From the NCBI GenBank assembly GCA_040220135.1, contig JAVJTT010000024.1, positions 248,001-312,000 of the forward strand: a stretch of 64,000 bases of DNA, written 5' to 3'. The DNA is from CAJXMH01 sp040220135 (GTDB lineage: Bacteria; Bacteroidota; Bacteroidia; Flavobacteriales_E; Vicingaceae). The stretch's first letter is position 1; every line of letters starts with the position of its first letter. The position numbers were made by a program, and so were the translations under genes. Of this stretch, positions 62,483 through 64,000 are shown in pieces. The notes under the pieces are model-generated. The model made no database searches. It was given only the letters and a program-made list of their open reading frames with translations, and was not told where the DNA came from.

Positions 62483-63223
62483 ATGAATGCAATAAAAGTG
62501 GAAAATTGTTTGAACTGCGGAAATGAATTGTCAAAAGACGATCAATTTTGCTCCCAATGTGGTCAATCAACTGAACGGGAAAGTAACTTACGCTCTTTTG
62601 TATCGCACTTTTTAAGCGATTACTTCACATTTGATTCCATGATCTTCAAAAGTGTACGACCACTTTTTGTAAAGCCGGGCTTTTTAACTTTAGAATATTT
62701 AAAAGGAAAGAGGGTGAGCTACATCCCACCTTTGCGTTTGTTTATATTCAGTAGTATCGTTTTCTTCTTATTGCTTAGTTTGTTAGATGGGGGAAGTGAA
62801 TCAGAAAGCTTTAAAGCCGGCAGTGAGGACTATTATTGGGATCGTTTTTTTGAGTCTTGGTTGCCGAAATTGTTTTTTATTTTATCGCCTTTGTTTTCGT
62901 TATTGTTGGCGCTGTTTTTTCGGAAAGACAGATGGGCCTTGAAACACTTTGTTTTTTCCATTCATTACCATGCTACAATTTTTTGCATCGGTAGCGTTTA
63001 CTTGCTGATAAGCTGGTTTATGGCCTTGTTTAGCCTGCAGCTTGTCAATTTTGTGATTGTTGGCCTAATTGTCATTTACTTGTTAAGCTATCTCTTTATC
63101 GCTTTAAAGCGGGTTTACCGGCAAAAGGTAAAGCAACTCATTTGGAAGTTACCTTTGTTGGGTTTCTTCTATACCCTTTTGATAGGCGTTTCTGTTTTTT
63201 TGCTGATTCTAATTAGTCGGTAG
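62483..63223 (+). CDS. DUF3667-like zinc-ribbon membrane protein
   Basis: 246 residues. An N-terminal zinc ribbon (CLNCGNELSKDDQFCSQCGQ) is followed by TFDSMIFKSVRPLFVKPGFL and YLKGKRVSYIPPLRLFIFSS, the signature of the DUF3667 family, and then four or five hydrophobic helices. Function unknown for the family. The start is only 20 bases from the divergent gene's start, so its promoter must overlap that gene or lie within 20 bases. Confidence 0.85.
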   Translation: MNAIKVENCLNCGNELSKDDQFCSQCGQSTERESNLRSFVSHFLSDYFTFDSMIFKSVRPLFVKPGFLTLEYLKGKRVSYIPPLRLFIFSSIVFFLLLSLLDGGSESESFKAGSEDYYWDRFFESWLPKLFFILSPLFSLLLALFFRKDRWALKHFVFSIHYHATIFCIGSVYLLISWFMALFSLQLVNFVIVGLIVIYLLSYLFIALKRVYRQKVKQLIWKLPLLGFFYTLLIGVSVFLLILISR

Positions 63224-63293
63224 CAACAGAAAATAAACTCCTTCTTCTGCTCGGTTTTTTAGATTTTCTTATCTTTATTTCAAACAAAAACCG

Positions 63294-64000
63294 ATGAGAA
63301 AAAACTACACCTTACTCTTGCTGCCCTTTTTTTGTGCTTATTTTTCAATGGCTCAAACGCAATCTAACGCCTTTCCCTTGCTGCCGCAAAACAAGCAAGC
63401 CAAGAAAAAGATTAAGCCAAAACAAAACAAATCTTTCGGAGATACCCTTTATTACCAAGACTTTTCAGGGCAGTTACCGAGCGGATGGTCAACTCAAGGG
63501 GTAAGTGACCCAACCCACCTTTGGCAATGGTCAAACAGCGCCCCGGGCGGACAGTATTCCACCAACCTAGCTTCTTTGCAATCACCAACTGCATCCAATG
63601 GGTTTTTAGTGCTACCTTCTGATCAATATAATACTCCAACCCCAACCAATGGTTTTGTGAGTGTGAACTCAAGTATAACCTCGGCGCCTATTCCCATTAG
63701 GGCAACTCCTTCTGTGCATTTAACTTTATATCAATCTCAACGTTTTTGTTGTACCCAAGCCAATACCATGTATGTTGAGGTAAGCGCAGATAGTGTGAAT
63801 TGGACGGTTTTTCCATTGACCAATCATCGCCTTTCCGAAGCCTCTTCAGAAAACGGAGAGTTTGTAAAACTTAATGTAAGTGCTGTTTTGGGAAACCAAA
63901 ATACAGCCTATCTGCGCTTTGTGCAAAGTGGGTCAAGTCACTACTATTGGATGATTGATGATGTAGCCCTTTTGGAAGGACCTAGAAATCAGTTGGAGAT
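63294..64000 (+). CDS. Secreted protein, N-terminal part (cut by window edge)
   Basis: From the ATG at 63294 the frame is open to the right edge (235 codons). It starts with a signal peptide (RKNYTLLLLPFFCAYFSMAQ) and a Lys-rich spacer (QAKKKIKPKQNK). The rest is a beta-sandwich like MAM/jelly-roll domains of secreted Bacteroidota proteins: YYQDFSGQLPSGWSTQG, GGQYSTNLASLQSP, ANTMYVEVSADSVNW and SSHYYWMIDDVALLEGP. Such proteins usually carry a C-terminal type IX sorting domain, which would lie outside the window; PorQ encoded here fits that. A TATCTTTA box lies 24 bases before the ATG. Confidence 0.82.
   Translation, partial: MRKNYTLLLLPFFCAYFSMAQTQSNAFPLLPQNKQAKKKIKPKQNKSFGDTLYYQDFSGQLPSGWSTQGVSDPTHLWQWSNSAPGGQYSTNLASLQSPTASNGFLVLPSDQYNTPTPTNGFVSVNSSITSAPIPIRATPSVHLTLYQSQRFCCTQANTMYVEVSADSVNWTVFPLTNHRLSEASSENGEFVKLNVSAVLGNQNTAYLRFVQSGSSHYYWMIDDVALLEGPRNQLE

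Noticed and set aside
62463..62570. N-terminal extension of the small exported protein
   Set aside because: It would overlap the divergent zinc-ribbon gene; the ATG at 62462 gives a proper signal peptide.
63412..63672. Reverse frame opposite the C-terminal partial gene
   Set aside because: The forward frame has a signal peptide and beta-domain phrases and is open to the edge; the reverse frame has none.
1..64000. CRISPR arrays, ordinary tRNA or rRNA genes, insertion sequences
   Set aside because: No regularly spaced repeats, no cloverleaf other than the tmRNA ends, and no transposase or terminal inverted repeats were seen by eye.

Overview
The window is chromosomal DNA of a Bacteroidota bacterium, most likely a marine member of the Flavobacteriales. 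Support comes from a PorQ component of the type IX secretion system, SusC/TonB-type and OmpA/thrombospondin-repeat outer-membrane proteins, an M61 peptidase, a fused RibBA, a six-domain ribosomal protein S1 with a long charged N-terminus, near-absence of Shine-Dalgarno sequences, and several matches to the Bacteroidota -7 promoter box TAnnTTTG. Coding density is very high, with many genes abutting or overlapping by 1-11 bases.

Layout. 0-2.4 kb: a MacB-like ABC exporter operon (ATPase and two paralogous permeases, the last cut by the window edge). 2.4-9.1 kb: housekeeping genes (EEP-family phosphatase/nuclease, ribBA, ruvX, maf, a UbiA-type prenyltransferase, M61 peptidase, ridA). 9.1-13.6 kb: a signalling and membrane stretch: PAS histidine kinase, BLUF photoreceptor, small MscS channel, an envelope protein, an AlkB-like protein with an altered iron ligand, an SdpI-like protein. 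13.5-26.3 kb: aroQ, a xerC/xerD-type recombinase, acyl-CoA desaturase, porQ-cmk, ispH, rpsA, an HI0933-type flavoprotein and an MtfA-like peptidase.

26.3-33.8 kb is a visibly AT-richer accessory region. It holds a lipoprotein with TPR repeats and a C2-like domain, a 1243-residue STAND-type NTPase with a restriction-endonuclease-like N-terminus, a cytoplasmic trypsin-like protease converging on it, a broken GIY-YIG nuclease gene, and a nested palindromic element that abuts the 3' end of the tmRNA gene ssrA. ssrA is a classical integration site, and the STAND/protease pair resembles anti-phage defence modules, so this is the best candidate for an undescribed system here.

34-53.6 kb returns to core genes: OmpA/TSP3 protein, M16 peptidase, LOG-family protein, an operon of SAM hydrolase, ABM-domain protein and glycosyltransferase, phoH-purC, a ferredoxin-type reductase, mtaB, a TonB-type receptor with an SGNH lipoprotein, a universal stress protein, a CoA-transferase, a DEAD-box helicase and a flavin reductase-like protein. 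53.6-59 kb is a four-gene translationally coupled operon: PIG-L deacetylase, a 47-residue membrane protein, a sodium:solute symporter and an HExxH lipoprotein. 59.0-59.6 kb is a repeat-rich intergenic block. The window ends with a GNAT acetyltransferase, a TPR membrane protein, two divergent small-protein genes and the start of a secreted protein that runs off the right edge.

All calls come from reading motifs by eye; no database search was run.
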